From the NCBI GenBank assembly GCA_965221075.1, contig OZ244865.1, positions 1,798,001 to 1,862,000 of the forward strand: DNA of 64,000 nt, given 5' to 3'. The first letter of the stretch is position 1; each line of letters begins with the position of its first letter. This DNA is from UBA2970 sp965221075. GTDB lineage: Bacteria > Verrucomicrobiota > Verrucomicrobiia > Limisphaerales > AAA164-E04. Below are positions 51,597 to 60,735 of this stretch, piece by piece. The translations under genes and the position numbers were made by a program. Below the pieces are notes generated by a model. It had not been told where the DNA came from, did not search any database, and saw only the letters and a program-made list of their open reading frames with translations.

Positions 51597-51733
51597 AGGG
51601 CCAGGCGCCAGGTCCAGGGGCCCTGGATGCTTCCGGCCGGCCCGCTCCGCCAGAATGCGCCCGGGGAGGGGTGCGAACGGCTGCCAGGCGTTCCTGCACG
51701 AGGCATCCGGATCCGTCGGGACCGCTTGCCGGA

Positions 51734-51753
51734 CGGGACGGAGCACCGTCCCG
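51734..51753 (-). terminator. Hairpin between the lipoprotein gene and lptD
   Basis: A perfect 8-bp stem CGGGACGG/CCGTCCCG with the four-base loop AGCA begins six bases after the lptD stop. No T-tract follows on the minus strand. A further GC-rich inverted repeat, TCCAG/CTGGA, occurs at about 51613-51627 near the end of the opposite gene. Confidence 0.5.
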
Positions 51754-51759
51754 CCGCTG

Positions 51760-53904
51760 CTACCTCCCGAAGAAGCGGGAGCCTCCGATGGTGTCGTCCC
51801 CCAGCTCGAAGCGGGGAGCGGCCTTGAGCGAGAACACCGTGGCGATGGTGTAGTCGGACCGGCCGTCGCTCTCGTTGTGGACCCGCAGGGTGAGGGCTCC
51901 GGTCCAGCTGCGGAAGTCCCGGTAGAGGGTGTAGGACTGCTCCTCCATGACGCCTTCGCCGGCCTCGAACCGGTGGGAGGCCCGCACGCCCCAGTTCTCG
52001 TTGAACTGGTAGTAGAGGCTGGTGTGCAGGAGGTTGCTGCCCGTTCCCCAGTAGCCGGGCTCGTCGTCCAGGTGGAAGTGGCCCAGGCTCAGGCTCCAGG
52101 GAGCGCCCTGCGGCTGGAAGGCGATCCAGTGGTCGGCCAGGCGCAGCCGGTGGTCCCCCAGGTGGTAGCGGAGCCGGGAGTTGAGCTCGATCCACTGGCG
52201 GGGATGGCAGCTGAGCCGGCTGTCCAGGTTGTCGAGGGTCGCGGTCTGCGGGCCGGGATCCAGGTTCCAGTCGGCGGAAAGGCTCCAGTCCGCCAGGGGA
52301 GCGGCCCGGCCGTCCCGAAGGGTCTGGAGCCTCTGGCGGAGCCCCAGCCGGACCGCATGGCGCCCTGCGATGCTGTCGATGGCGTTTTCGTAGGAATACT
52401 GCAGGGGGAGGTTGAGCAGGGAGGGCACATGCCCGTCGAAGCGGGGCAGCCGGGGTGGGGCCTCCGAAGGATCGGGCACGAGGACATGGTCGAGGGAGGG
52501 CTGCACGATGTGGCGCAGGCCCTTCACGTCCAACCACCGGCTGCTAGCTCCGGGATAGGTCCGGGAGGCGCGTAGCCTGGCCGAGACTCCGGTGTTGAAG
52601 ATCAGGCGGGTCTGCTCTTGCAGATCGCTTCCCTCGGAGGCGGTGTAGTGGGTAAGGCGCGCTCCGGCGCGGGGAACCAGGTGCAGCCATCCCAGGGCGG
52701 TCCGGGGCAGGACCAGCTGGTGCCAGCTGTCCAGCCTTCCGGCACGGTAGTCCTCCTCCCGGCCCAGCCGGCGGGAGAGGTACCCCAGCCGCGACTCGCC
52801 CTCGTAGTACACCGGCAGGGAGCCTACCTGCTGGCGCAGCGAGTCGAGGCGCAGCTCCGGCAGCCGCTCGACGCGTTCCTGGAAGCTGTTGATCCGGGGC
52901 TGAACCATCAGGGAGAGGATCAGGTTTCTTCCGAGATGCTCTGCCTCCAGCCAGCTGCGGGGCTGGGGCGCCTGGCGGTGCTCCGACTCGAAGAACTCGC
53001 GCAGGAACGCCGGATCGCCCCGGCGGTCGAGGACGGCCCGGACGCTGAGGTTGGTGCGCACCGGTGCCTGGTGCTCCAGAAACAGGCGGTGGCGGTCCGG
53101 ATCCGCTCCTTGCGGCCGTCGGTCGTGGAGGTAGTAGGGAAGCAGCCGGCCGCTGCCCAGCCTCCCGAAGCTGTACTGGAGCTCCGGTCCCACTCCCGGG
53201 CCCCGCAAGGAGCGGTAGTCGAGATGGATGCGGGCAGCGAGGTTGGTGGCGAGGGGGGCACGGTAGGTGGAGAGCAGATAGGCCCCGTAGCGGGAGCGGT
53301 AGCCGGGGATGAGGGTCCAGCGGTTCTCGGCCCTCTCCAGCCGTATCCGCATCCGGGGCAGGTAGAACACCGGCACGCTGCCAATGCGGAAGGTCACGTT
53401 GCGGGCCAGGAGCACTCCGCCTTCCCGCAGCTCCATCCGGGCGGCCACCAGGCGCAGGTTCGGATTCTCGTAGTCGTCGGTGGTCAGGTAGCTGTCCCGG
53501 GCAGTCATGTCCCCCCCGGCCTGGCCGGCGGCCGACCCTCCCCCAAGGAAGAAGGGAGGAGCTCCGGTCCGGTAGTCCGGCACCTCCACGCTGCCCGTCT
53601 CCAGCTGGTACTCCAGGTGGCCGCTCTGCCAGGACTGGCCGTCCCGGAACAGGACCACCCCTCCCTCGGCCCGGATCCGGCCCGTGGTCCGGTCGAAGGA
53701 GATGCGCTCGGCCTGCAGCTGCGCCTGGCCATGCTCCTGGTCCCAGAATCGGGCCCTGACCCCTCCCGAGGCGGTCCATGTTCCGGATCCGGGATGCCAG
53801 GAGAGCCGCCCTCCTTCGGTGGCCGACTCCAGGGTCCAGCGGAGGGTCTCCTGGGCCTCCCCGGCCAGGGCCAGGCAGAGCAGGAGTGCGCCCAGGCGCG
53901 CCAT
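51760..53904 (-). CDS. lptD: LPS-assembly outer membrane protein LptD
   Basis: Predicted outer-membrane translocon of 714 residues that inserts lipopolysaccharide into the outer leaflet. A signal peptide (about 1-17) is followed by an OstA/LptA-like jellyroll (about 45-170, with GVRARFWDQEHGQAQLQAERISFDRTTGRI-like strands) and a long beta-barrel of alternating hydrophobic strands. PVFYLPRMRIRLERAENRWTLIPGYRSRYGAYL is a typical beta-strand stretch in LptD. No Cys pair like that of E. coli LptD is obvious. It shares one base with the stop of the upstream AI-2E-family gene (TGATG). The presence of LptD indicates an LPS-type outer membrane. Confidence 0.85.
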   Translation of the reverse strand: MARLGALLLCLALAGEAQETLRWTLESATEGGRLSWHPGSGTWTASGGVRARFWDQEHGQAQLQAERISFDRTTGRIRAEGGVVLFRDGQSWQSGHLEYQLETGSVEVPDYRTGAPPFFLGGGSAAGQAGGDMTARDSYLTTDDYENPNLRLVAARMELREGGVLLARNVTFRIGSVPVFYLPRMRIRLERAENRWTLIPGYRSRYGAYLLSTYRAPLATNLAARIHLDYRSLRGPGVGPELQYSFGRLGSGRLLPYYLHDRRPQGADPDRHRLFLEHQAPVRTNLSVRAVLDRRGDPAFLREFFESEHRQAPQPRSWLEAEHLGRNLILSLMVQPRINSFQERVERLPELRLDSLRQQVGSLPVYYEGESRLGYLSRRLGREEDYRAGRLDSWHQLVLPRTALGWLHLVPRAGARLTHYTASEGSDLQEQTRLIFNTGVSARLRASRTYPGASSRWLDVKGLRHIVQPSLDHVLVPDPSEAPPRLPRFDGHVPSLLNLPLQYSYENAIDSIAGRHAVRLGLRQRLQTLRDGRAAPLADWSLSADWNLDPGPQTATLDNLDSRLSCHPRQWIELNSRLRYHLGDHRLRLADHWIAFQPQGAPWSLSLGHFHLDDEPGYWGTGSNLLHTSLYYQFNENWGVRASHRFEAGEGVMEEQSYTLYRDFRSWTGALTLRVHNESDGRSDYTIATVFSLKAAPRFELGDDTIGGSRFFGR

Positions 53905-55115
53905 CAGGTAGGGGGGCTGCTACCGAGGCTCTTGGGCCATGCGTTTATCACCGCGTTGAACAGGGTGGCCAGCGGAATGGCGAAGAAGATGCCCCAGAAG
54001 CCCCACAGCCCCCCGCAGATGAGGATGGCCACGATGATGCCGATCGGATGCAGGCTGGTCACCCCGGAGAGCAGCACCGGAACCAGCACGTTTCCGTCCA
54101 GCACCTGGATCACGGTGTAGAGCACAAGGATCCAGAAGAAGGAGGAATCGAAGCCGAACTGGGTGTATGCAGCCAGGGCGATGGGGATGTACATCAGAAT
54201 GGCTCCCACATAGGGAACAATGACCGAGAGGCCGACGAAGAGGGAGAGCAGAAAGGCCTGCTCAAGGCCCAGGAAGCTGAAGGTGATGTTGGTGACGGTC
54301 CAAACGATGATGATCTCCCAGAACTTTCCCCTGATGTAGTTGCTGATCTGCAGGTTGACTTCCTGCCAGACCTTGGTGGCCAGGGGCCGTTCCTGGGGGA
54401 GGAAGCGGACGAACCACTGGATCAGGCGGTCCTTGTCCTTGAGCATGAAGAAGACCAGCACTGGGACCAGAACCATGTAGACCACCCAGGTGATCAGCTT
54501 CCTGAAGGAGTCGAAGGTGAATATTCCGAGGATCATATCGATGATATTCTTGCCCCACTCCTCGATAGTCTGAGCGCCAAAGGCCTCTAGCAATATATCG
54601 CTCCAGACCTTGTCCTGGGGGACGTCCTCCCCTTCGGCGCCCTCCTCGGATTCGGTGGAATCGTCAAGGCCAGTAGCTTCCTCTGCGCCTTCCGCTTCGG
54701 CGCCCTCCTCGGCCTCGTCGGCGCCGAAGTTGAACCGCTCGTCAAGCGTACGTTCGTACCATTCGAAGGCCCCGTCGACTGCCTTGGAGGCTTTGGCGAC
54801 AATAACGGGAACATTCTTCTCGAAGGTCCGCAGCTGGCTGAGGATGGCGGGCACAAGGATCACCGAGAGGAAGACCAGGGAGGCCACGAAGCCGGTGAAC
54901 ACCGTGAGCGTGGACAGCAGCCGGGGAACCTTCAGCCGCTGGAGGGCGACCACGATTCCGTCCAGGAGGTAGGCGATCACCAGAGCCGCCAGGAACGGAG
55001 CCAGCATCCCCCCCAGGAAGTAGATGAACAGGAATCCTCCCAGGAGCATCCCCCCCAGGATGGTCACCTGGGGATTGGACAGCTGGCTCTTGGTCCACTG
55101 GTAGACGGAGTGCAT
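53904..55115 (-). CDS. AI-2E/PerM-family membrane protein with acidic insert
   Basis: Polytopic membrane protein of 403 residues of the AI-2E (PerM/YdiK/TqsA) family. About seven to eight hydrophobic segments are seen, ending with the typical LHPIGIIVAILICGGLWGFWGIFFAIPLATLF block. It carries an insertion of about 34 residues (132-165) in the loop after the third hydrophobic segment, made almost wholly of Glu, Asp, Ala and Gly. Members include an Na+/H+ antiporter and an AI-2 exporter, so transport is plausible but the substrate is not. It begins 10 bases after ftsY and runs into lptD. Confidence 0.82.
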   Translation of the reverse strand: MHSVYQWTKSQLSNPQVTILGGMLLGGFLFIYFLGGMLAPFLAALVIAYLLDGIVVALQRLKVPRLLSTLTVFTGFVASLVFLSVILVPAILSQLRTFEKNVPVIVAKASKAVDGAFEWYERTLDERFNFGADEAEEGAEAEGAEEATGLDDSTESEEGAEGEDVPQDKVWSDILLEAFGAQTIEEWGKNIIDMILGIFTFDSFRKLITWVVYMVLVPVLVFFMLKDKDRLIQWFVRFLPQERPLATKVWQEVNLQISNYIRGKFWEIIIVWTVTNITFSFLGLEQAFLLSLFVGLSVIVPYVGAILMYIPIALAAYTQFGFDSSFFWILVLYTVIQVLDGNVLVPVLLSGVTSLHPIGIIVAILICGGLWGFWGIFFAIPLATLFNAVINAWPKSLGSSPPT

Positions 55116-55125
55116 CAGACCCCAC

Positions 55126-56025
55126 TCATTCGGAGAACAGCGCCCGGGCGAAGGAGCCGGACTCGAAGGGCATCAGGTCTCCGGGGCCCTCTCCCACTCC
55201 CACGAACTTGACCGGAACATCCAGCTCCTGCTGGATGTTGACGATCATGCCTCCCCGGCTGGTCCCGTCCAGCTTGGTGACCACCAGACCCGAGAGCGGG
55301 GTCGACTGGTGGAAGATCCGCGCCTGGTTGAGGGCGTTCATGCCGGTGGTGGCGTCGATCACCAGCAGCACCTCGTGCGGGGCTCCCTCGATCTTCCTGC
55401 CGGCCACCCGGTGGATCTTCTCCAGCTCCTTCATCAGGTTGTGCTTGGTGTGGAGCCGCCCGGCGGTGTCGATCAGCACCACGTCGCCGCCCCGGGCCTG
55501 AGCAGAGGCCAGGGCGTCGTGGGCCACCGAGGCCGGATCGGCCCCCTGCTTGCCGTGGACGATGGGAATATCGAGGCGCTGGCTCCACTTCTGCAGCTGC
55601 TCGACGGCCGCAGCCCGGAAGGTGTCGCAGGCGGCCAGCCAGGGGCTGTGCCCCGCCTCCTTGAACCTGCAGGCCAGCTTGGCGCAGGTCGTGGTCTTTC
55701 CCGTGCCGTTGACCCCGACCACCGAAACGACCGTGGCTCCCTCGGGGACCAGACCGATGGCGGGGTCGTGCTCTCCCAGCGCAGCGACCACCTCCCTCTG
55801 GGCGATGGCGAACACATCCTCTCCCTTCCGCCCCTGCGCCTGGTAGGAATCCTGCACCGCCTTCAGTATTCTCTGGGTGGTGGGCAGCCCCAGGTCGGTA
55901 GCCAGGAGGGCGGCTTCCAGCTCCTCGCCCAGCTCGGCCGTGAAGCGGGGGGAGAGGGTGAAGATGCGGCGCAGCTCCCTGACCAGGGAGATAGGGGTCC
56001 TACGAAGCTTGTCCAGCAGTCCCAT
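55126..56025 (-). CDS. ftsY: Signal recognition particle receptor FtsY
   Basis: SRP GTPase of 299 residues that docks the SRP-ribosome complex to the membrane. The NG domain is complete: GVNGTGKTTT (104-113, G1), DTFRAAAVEQL, DTAGRLHTKHNLMKEL (G3), TKLDGTSRGG (G4) and GVGEGPGDLMPF. It lacks the long acidic A domain of E. coli FtsY but keeps a short amphipathic N-terminus (MGLLDKLRRTPISLVRELRR) for lipid binding. I start at the ATG at 56025 because the frame upstream overlaps nusB out of register. Confidence 0.94.
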   Translation of the reverse strand: MGLLDKLRRTPISLVRELRRIFTLSPRFTAELGEELEAALLATDLGLPTTQRILKAVQDSYQAQGRKGEDVFAIAQREVVAALGEHDPAIGLVPEGATVVSVVGVNGTGKTTTCAKLACRFKEAGHSPWLAACDTFRAAAVEQLQKWSQRLDIPIVHGKQGADPASVAHDALASAQARGGDVVLIDTAGRLHTKHNLMKELEKIHRVAGRKIEGAPHEVLLVIDATTGMNALNQARIFHQSTPLSGLVVTKLDGTSRGGMIVNIQQELDVPVKFVGVGEGPGDLMPFESGSFARALFSE

Positions 56026-56036
56026 GGATTGGCCGA

Positions 56037-56522
56037 TCAGAGTTTGGGCACGGGGATGCGTGCCGGGCGGAGCACGTCCTGGCGGGTCCGGTCGAGGATG
56101 CCGTTGATGAACCTGCCGCTGCCGTCGGTGGAGAAGCGCTTGGCGATCTCGATGGCTTCGCAGATGCTTACCACCGGCGGGATATCCTCGCAGAAGAGCA
56201 TCTCGTAGATGGCTATCCGGATCAGGTTGCGATCGACCACCGCGATGCGCTCGAAGTCCCAGTTTCGGGAGTGCTTGCGGATGATCGAGTCGATGCTCTC
56301 CCGGTTCTCCACCACTCCCCGGACGAGCTGGCTGCCGAATTCCTGGATCTTCGGGTAGAAGGAATCGGAAGGCTGCCGGCCCCAGAAGCGGGAGAGCTCC
56401 TCCTCCACGGCCTCGACGGGATTGATGTCCAGCGAGAAGAGGAACTGGAGGGCCTTCTCTCGGGCCACCCGGCGCGAACTGGGGGCGGAACGGCTTCCCT
56501 CCTTGCCCTCGTTGTCGGACAT
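56037..56522 (-). CDS. nusB: Transcription antitermination protein NusB
   Basis: RNA-binding protein of 161 residues that, with NusE/S10, promotes antitermination on rRNA operons. An Arg-rich ARREKALQFLFSLDI-like start (SRRVAREKALQFLFSLDINP, about 17-36), VVDRNLIRIAIYEMLFCEDIPPVVSICEAIEIAKRFSTDGSGRFINGILD (about 95-145) are strongly diagnostic. It starts 24 bases after the moeB-type gene and is followed by ftsY after 11 bases. Confidence 0.95.
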   Translation of the reverse strand: MSDNEGKEGSRSAPSSRRVAREKALQFLFSLDINPVEAVEEELSRFWGRQPSDSFYPKIQEFGSQLVRGVVENRESIDSIIRKHSRNWDFERIAVVDRNLIRIAIYEMLFCEDIPPVVSICEAIEIAKRFSTDGSGRFINGILDRTRQDVLRPARIPVPKL

Positions 56523-56546
56523 CGGACGACGGTGGTTCCTGGAAGC

Positions 56547-57695
56547 CTAGTACTGAGGCACGTCGGGATCGATCTCCTCGGACCAGGCCGTGATCCCCCC
56601 CTTGACGCTGAACACATGCTTGAATCCCTGCTCCTGCAGAAAGCGGACCGCCTTCATCGAGCGCCCGCCGCTCTTGCAGTGCAGGTAGTAGGTCTGGTTG
56701 GGATCCAGCCTGGCGAACTCCTCTCCCAGGCGGCTCAGCGGGTACTGCGGTATCCCGTCGATGCGTGCGATCTCCAGTTCGTCCGGCTCCCGGACATCGA
56801 TCACCTGGATGGTCCCGGAAGAGTCCTCCATGGCCTCCTTCATGTCCTGCACCGAGACCTCCAGGGGCGAAGCCTCCTCCTTCTGGGCGGTAGCGGGAAT
56901 CCCGCAGAACTGCTGGTAGTCGATCAGCCCTGTCACCGTGGGCTGGTCGCCGCAGAGGGGGCAGGCGGGATCGCGGCGCAGCTTCAGCTCCCGGAACTTC
57001 ATCTCCAGGGCGTTGTAGAGCAGCAGCCGACCCACCAGGGAACTCCCCTGGCCGAGGATCAGCTTGAGGATCTCGGTGGCCTGGATGCAGCCGATCACTC
57101 CAGGCAGAACGCCCAGGACTCCCCCTTCGGCGCAGCTTGGCACCATCCCAGGGGGAGGAGGCTCGGGATAGAGGCAGCGGTAGCATGGGCCTCCCGCTCT
57201 GGGATTGAAGACGCTGGCCTGTCCCTCGAAGCGAAAGATGCTGCCGTACACGTTGGGCTTGCCCGCAAGGACGCAGGCGTCGTTGGTCAGGTAGCGGGTG
57301 GGGAAGTTGTCGGTTCCGTCGACCACCACGTCGTACTGCTCGACGATCTCCATCGCGTTCTCGCTGGTCAGGGCGGCCCGGTGGAGCTCGATCTCGGTTC
57401 CCGGGTTGATCTCGGCGAGGGTCGCCCTGGCCGACTCGGCCTTGGGACTCCCGATATCGCTCTCCCCGTGGAGGATCTGCCGCTGCAGGTTGGACTCGTC
57501 GACCGTGTCGAACTCGACCAGGCCCAGTCGCCCGATCCCGGCCGCGGCCAGGTACATGGCGATAGGGGAGCCCAGTCCGCCGGCCCCGACGCACAGTACC
57601 GAGGCGGAGCAGATCTTCCTCTGCCCCTCCATTCCCACCTCCGGAAGAATGATGTGCCTGGAGAAGCGCTTGATCTGCTGGTTGTTCAGTTCCAT
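56547..57695 (-). CDS. moeB: MoeB/ThiF-type adenylyltransferase with C-terminal rhodanese domain
   Basis: Adenylyltransferase of 382 residues that activates the C-terminus of a small sulfur-carrier protein (MoaD, ThiS or a Urm1-like protein). The ATP-binding loop is GAGGLGSP (37-44), the catalytic Cys188 is in PSCAEGGVLG and the zinc site has Cys171/174 and Cys245/248. The C-terminal rhodanese domain (about 280-382) has the active-site loop HCKSGGRS with Cys340, so it can receive a persulfide and hand it on directly, as in MOCS3/Uba4. No carrier gene is adjacent. ATG at 57695 precedes the normal MELNNQQIKRFSRHIILPEVG start. Confidence 0.9.
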   Translation of the reverse strand: MELNNQQIKRFSRHIILPEVGMEGQRKICSASVLCVGAGGLGSPIAMYLAAAGIGRLGLVEFDTVDESNLQRQILHGESDIGSPKAESARATLAEINPGTEIELHRAALTSENAMEIVEQYDVVVDGTDNFPTRYLTNDACVLAGKPNVYGSIFRFEGQASVFNPRAGGPCYRCLYPEPPPPGMVPSCAEGGVLGVLPGVIGCIQATEILKLILGQGSSLVGRLLLYNALEMKFRELKLRRDPACPLCGDQPTVTGLIDYQQFCGIPATAQKEEASPLEVSVQDMKEAMEDSSGTIQVIDVREPDELEIARIDGIPQYPLSRLGEEFARLDPNQTYYLHCKSGGRSMKAVRFLQEQGFKHVFSVKGGITAWSEEIDPDVPQY

Positions 57696-58840
57696 GGATT
57701 GCGCAGTGCCCGCAAGAAGTCCAGATGTTAGGAAGGGGCCAACGGAAAGCAAGCGGACAGCTTGCCGATGTTCGCTGCTGAGGGCGCTCAGCTGCCTGGA
57801 CGGCCAGCCCATTCCCCGAGATCTGCCTTGGAAGCGCGTTCAGGCCACGGCGTCAAGCAGCGTGGCACAGCGCTGGCTGGCATCGGTGGCGGCTCGGGAA
57901 GGCTTTACTTCGTACTTCCATCGTGCCTTCCGTTTTTCCGGGGGCAAGAGCTCGCAGCGACAACAGCCAGCATTCGCCACACGATCGGCTCAGGAAACGG
58001 AGCAGCGGACCTGTTCCATTTGCCAGCGAGCCGGCCATGCCGATCCGATGGCCGGGAAGCGGAAGCGTTCCAGAATCCCGCCATGGCAGGAACACTCAGC
58101 TATGCGGCATGGATCGGAATGGCCGTCTTCAGGCATCCATCGCCTGGTTCTACGCCGAACCAGGCCGGTCTGGCTACACCGGCAACTGGCAGGCCAGTGC
58201 GCCTCCCCGGCGCCCGATCTCGGATCGGTGAGTTGACCAAGGCATGGATTGCACTGGCATCCCTTCGCCCGAGCCATCCATTGCACCAGCGGAATCCTGA
58301 TCCATCCGAGGTAGGCAAGCACCTCTCTCGTGCGCACGGACTTGGCAACGGAATCATGCATGATCGGGAAGAAGCAGCCCGTGGAGCTGGCTGTGGACGA
58401 TGATCCAGGATCGCCACAGGCCTGCCAGGCTTGACCGCACGAACCATGGGTACATAGATTGCCCGGGCGGCGTGCTGGAAGGAGACCAGTCAATCAGGCC
58501 AGATGGGCAGGCGGGCAAGAGGTTGCGGCGCCGGTTGTCCCATGCGGCCCTCTGCTCTGGCGCGCATGGTTCCAGATCGAGCTTCCTGATGGGAATTGGC
58601 GCTGCTTGGCGCGAAGCGGATAGGTCAGCCCATCGGCTTGATCCGATCTCTTGTGGACTGCCGCAGAGCAAGCCCGGAACGCTTGCAGCACGCCGGATCC
58701 TGCTCAGAGGAGCTCGTCTGCTCGACTATTTGCAGGATCAGCGCACGGGCGAGACCGCTAGAAACTTCGTGGCAGGGCAGGAAGCCGCACATGCATCCTG
58801 CTTCCATCCGATCTAGCTCTCCGGTCTTCAGGGAACACCG
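57696..58840. other. Long gene-free divergent region between moeB-type gene and PNP
   Basis: About 1.15 kb with no open frame that looks like a protein on either strand. A perfect 9-bp hairpin GCCTGGTTC/GAACCAGGC with loop TACGCC lies at 58142-58165, and CCGATC/GATCGG with loop TCG at 58214-58228. It must hold promoters for both flanking genes. The reason for its length is not apparent; I saw no tRNA, repeat array or mobile-element end. Confidence 0.5.
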
Positions 58841-59665
58841 ATGGATGTCGAACCCACAGTAGCGGCAACGCTGATCCAGACCTCGGTGTCCGACATGCCC
58901 ACTCTGGGACTGGTCCTGGGCACTGGCTTCTCGGCGATCCTTGACGACTGGGAGATCGAGCACCAGTTCCCCTTTTCCGACCTTCCCGGCTTCTTCAAGC
59001 CCAGCGTCCCAGGCCACGAGGAGGCAGCCTTCCTGGTGGCCCGCCAAGGTCCTGCCCGTGTTCTTATCGTGTCGGGACGCATGCACTTCTATGAAGGCTA
59101 CTCCATGGATTCGGCCACCATGGCTATCCGGGTGCTAGCCAGGTGCGGTATCCAGTCTGTTCTGCTCACCAACTCGGCAGGCGCCATTCGGGAGGACCTG
59201 AGGGTGGGGGACATGGTGTTCCTGGAGGATCACATCAACTTCATGGGAGTCAACCCTCTGCACAAATGGTCCGGATCTGGCGGGGAGGGATTCCTGGATC
59301 TAGGCCAGGTATACTCCGAGGAACTCAACCGGATCCTGGAGGATTGCGCACGGCGGAGCGGGATTCGAATAGGCCGGGCAGTCTATGTGGGCGTGCCTGG
59401 TCCCAGCTTCGAGACCCCTGCCGAAATCCGGATGTTCCGGATCCTGGGAGGCGATATCGTGGGGATGAGCATACTTCCCGAGGCCGTGGCAGCGCACCGG
59501 TTCGGAATCCGGGTCGCAGGGCTCTCCTACATCACCAACCTGGCGGCAGGTCTCTCTGGCGAGCCCCTCGACCACTCCCACTGCCAGCAAAGGCTGCAAC
59601 GAAACAAGGAGAAGGTCTCCCGGCTGGTCTCCCAGTTCTGCTCCGAAGTGGCCAGGCAGGCATGA
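58841..59665 (+). CDS. Purine nucleoside phosphorylase
   Basis: Nucleoside salvage enzyme of 274 residues, of the trimeric (PunA/human PNP) family, cleaving purine nucleosides with phosphate. VLGTGFS near residue 25 is the phosphate-binding loop, GRMHFYEGYSM (about 79-89) and TNSAGAIREDLRVGDM (about 109-124) follow, and GVPGPSFETPAEIRMFRILGGDIVGMS (about 188-214) contains the active-site Glu and Met. The motif TNLAAGL lies near 238. It ends with an ATGA overlap into argC, which is an unusual partner. Confidence 0.92.
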   Translation: MDVEPTVAATLIQTSVSDMPTLGLVLGTGFSAILDDWEIEHQFPFSDLPGFFKPSVPGHEEAAFLVARQGPARVLIVSGRMHFYEGYSMDSATMAIRVLARCGIQSVLLTNSAGAIREDLRVGDMVFLEDHINFMGVNPLHKWSGSGGEGFLDLGQVYSEELNRILEDCARRSGIRIGRAVYVGVPGPSFETPAEIRMFRILGGDIVGMSILPEAVAAHRFGIRVAGLSYITNLAAGLSGEPLDHSHCQQRLQRNKEKVSRLVSQFCSEVARQA

Positions 59666-60723
59666 AGGTAGGGGTAGTGGGAGCCTCCGGCTACTCGGGG
59701 GAGGAGCTGCTGGGGATCCTCCTGGAGCATCCGGGAGTCGAGGTGGTATTCGCTGCCTCGCGTCAGCATGCCGGGCGTGCCCTCGCTTCACACCATGTCC
59801 GCTTCCGGCACTTTCACCAGGCACGAGATCTGATTCTGGCATCTCCAGAGGATCCATCGCTGGCTCAAAGCGCTGATCTGGTTTTTCTGGCCCTGCCTCA
59901 CGGGGTCTCGGCCCAGTTCGCCCATCGCTTCCTCGGGAATGGCAAGCGGGTGATCGACCTGAGCGCCGACTTTCGTCTCAAGAACAAGGAGACCTACCAA
60001 GACTACTACGGCCTGGCCCATCCCTGTCCCCAGATCCTCGACCAGGCGGTATACGGCCTGCCGGAACTCAACCGAAAGGATATCGCCCTAGCCGCTCTAA
60101 TAGCCGCTCCAGGTTGCTACCCGACCAGCATAATCCTTCCGTGCCTGCCGCTCCTTCGCCATGGGCTGGTCCATTCCACAGGGATCATTGCAAACAGCTA
60201 CAGCAGCCCCAGTGGAGCTGGACGAAAGCCAGACGCCGCCTTCCTGTTCAACGAGTGCCACGAAAGCCTGCGGCCCTACGGGGTGGGGAGCCACCGTCAC
60301 GTTCCCGAGATTGAGCAGGAACTCTCGGCCATAGCCGGCCGGAGCTTGCGGCTCCAGTTCGTTCCCCATCTGGCTCCAGTCAACCGGGGCATCCTTTCCA
60401 CGCTCTACCTTGCCCCCATGGACGATCCTCCCACGGGAGAAACGACAAGGAGGATCCGTCACGCCTTCGAAGCGGAATACACCGCCGAGCCATTTGTCAG
60501 CCTGCTGCCCGAACCGCTGCTTCCGGACACAGCCAGGGTAGCCCGCACCAATCTCGTCGAGATTGCCTGGAGACTAGACTCGCATACTGGCCGGCTAATA
60601 GTCATGTCGGCGATCGACAATCTGGGCAAGGGAGCAGCCAGCCAAGCCGTTCAGTGCATGAACATCATGGCTGGGCTTCCGGAAGCTCAAGGACTTGGAC
60701 CATCCTTCAGGTTGAGCAGTTAG
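59662..60723 (+). CDS. argC: N-acetyl-gamma-glutamyl-phosphate reductase
   Basis: NADPH-dependent reductase of 353 residues in arginine synthesis. GASGYSGEEL (7-16) is the Rossmann motif, DLSADFRLK (about 99-107) and GLPELNR follow, and the active-site Cys152 is in APGCYPTS. The segment SGAGRKPDAAFLFNECHESLRPYGVGSHRHVPEIEQEL has the catalytic His in HRHVPEI. VMSAIDNLGKGAASQAVQ near the C-terminus is the family end block. No other arg gene adjoins it. Its start lies within the PNP stop, so expression of the two is coupled. Confidence 0.93.
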   Translation: MKVGVVGASGYSGEELLGILLEHPGVEVVFAASRQHAGRALASHHVRFRHFHQARDLILASPEDPSLAQSADLVFLALPHGVSAQFAHRFLGNGKRVIDLSADFRLKNKETYQDYYGLAHPCPQILDQAVYGLPELNRKDIALAALIAAPGCYPTSIILPCLPLLRHGLVHSTGIIANSYSSPSGAGRKPDAAFLFNECHESLRPYGVGSHRHVPEIEQELSAIAGRSLRLQFVPHLAPVNRGILSTLYLAPMDDPPTGETTRRIRHAFEAEYTAEPFVSLLPEPLLPDTARVARTNLVEIAWRLDSHTGRLIVMSAIDNLGKGAASQAVQCMNIMAGLPEAQGLGPSFRLSS

Positions 60724-60735
60724 AGATAATCGAAC

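Noticed and set aside
57762..58403. 213-codon open frame in the gap before the PNP gene
   Set aside because: No signal, domain or bias; many Pro, Arg, Gly and Ser runs; other frames in the same gap are equally long.
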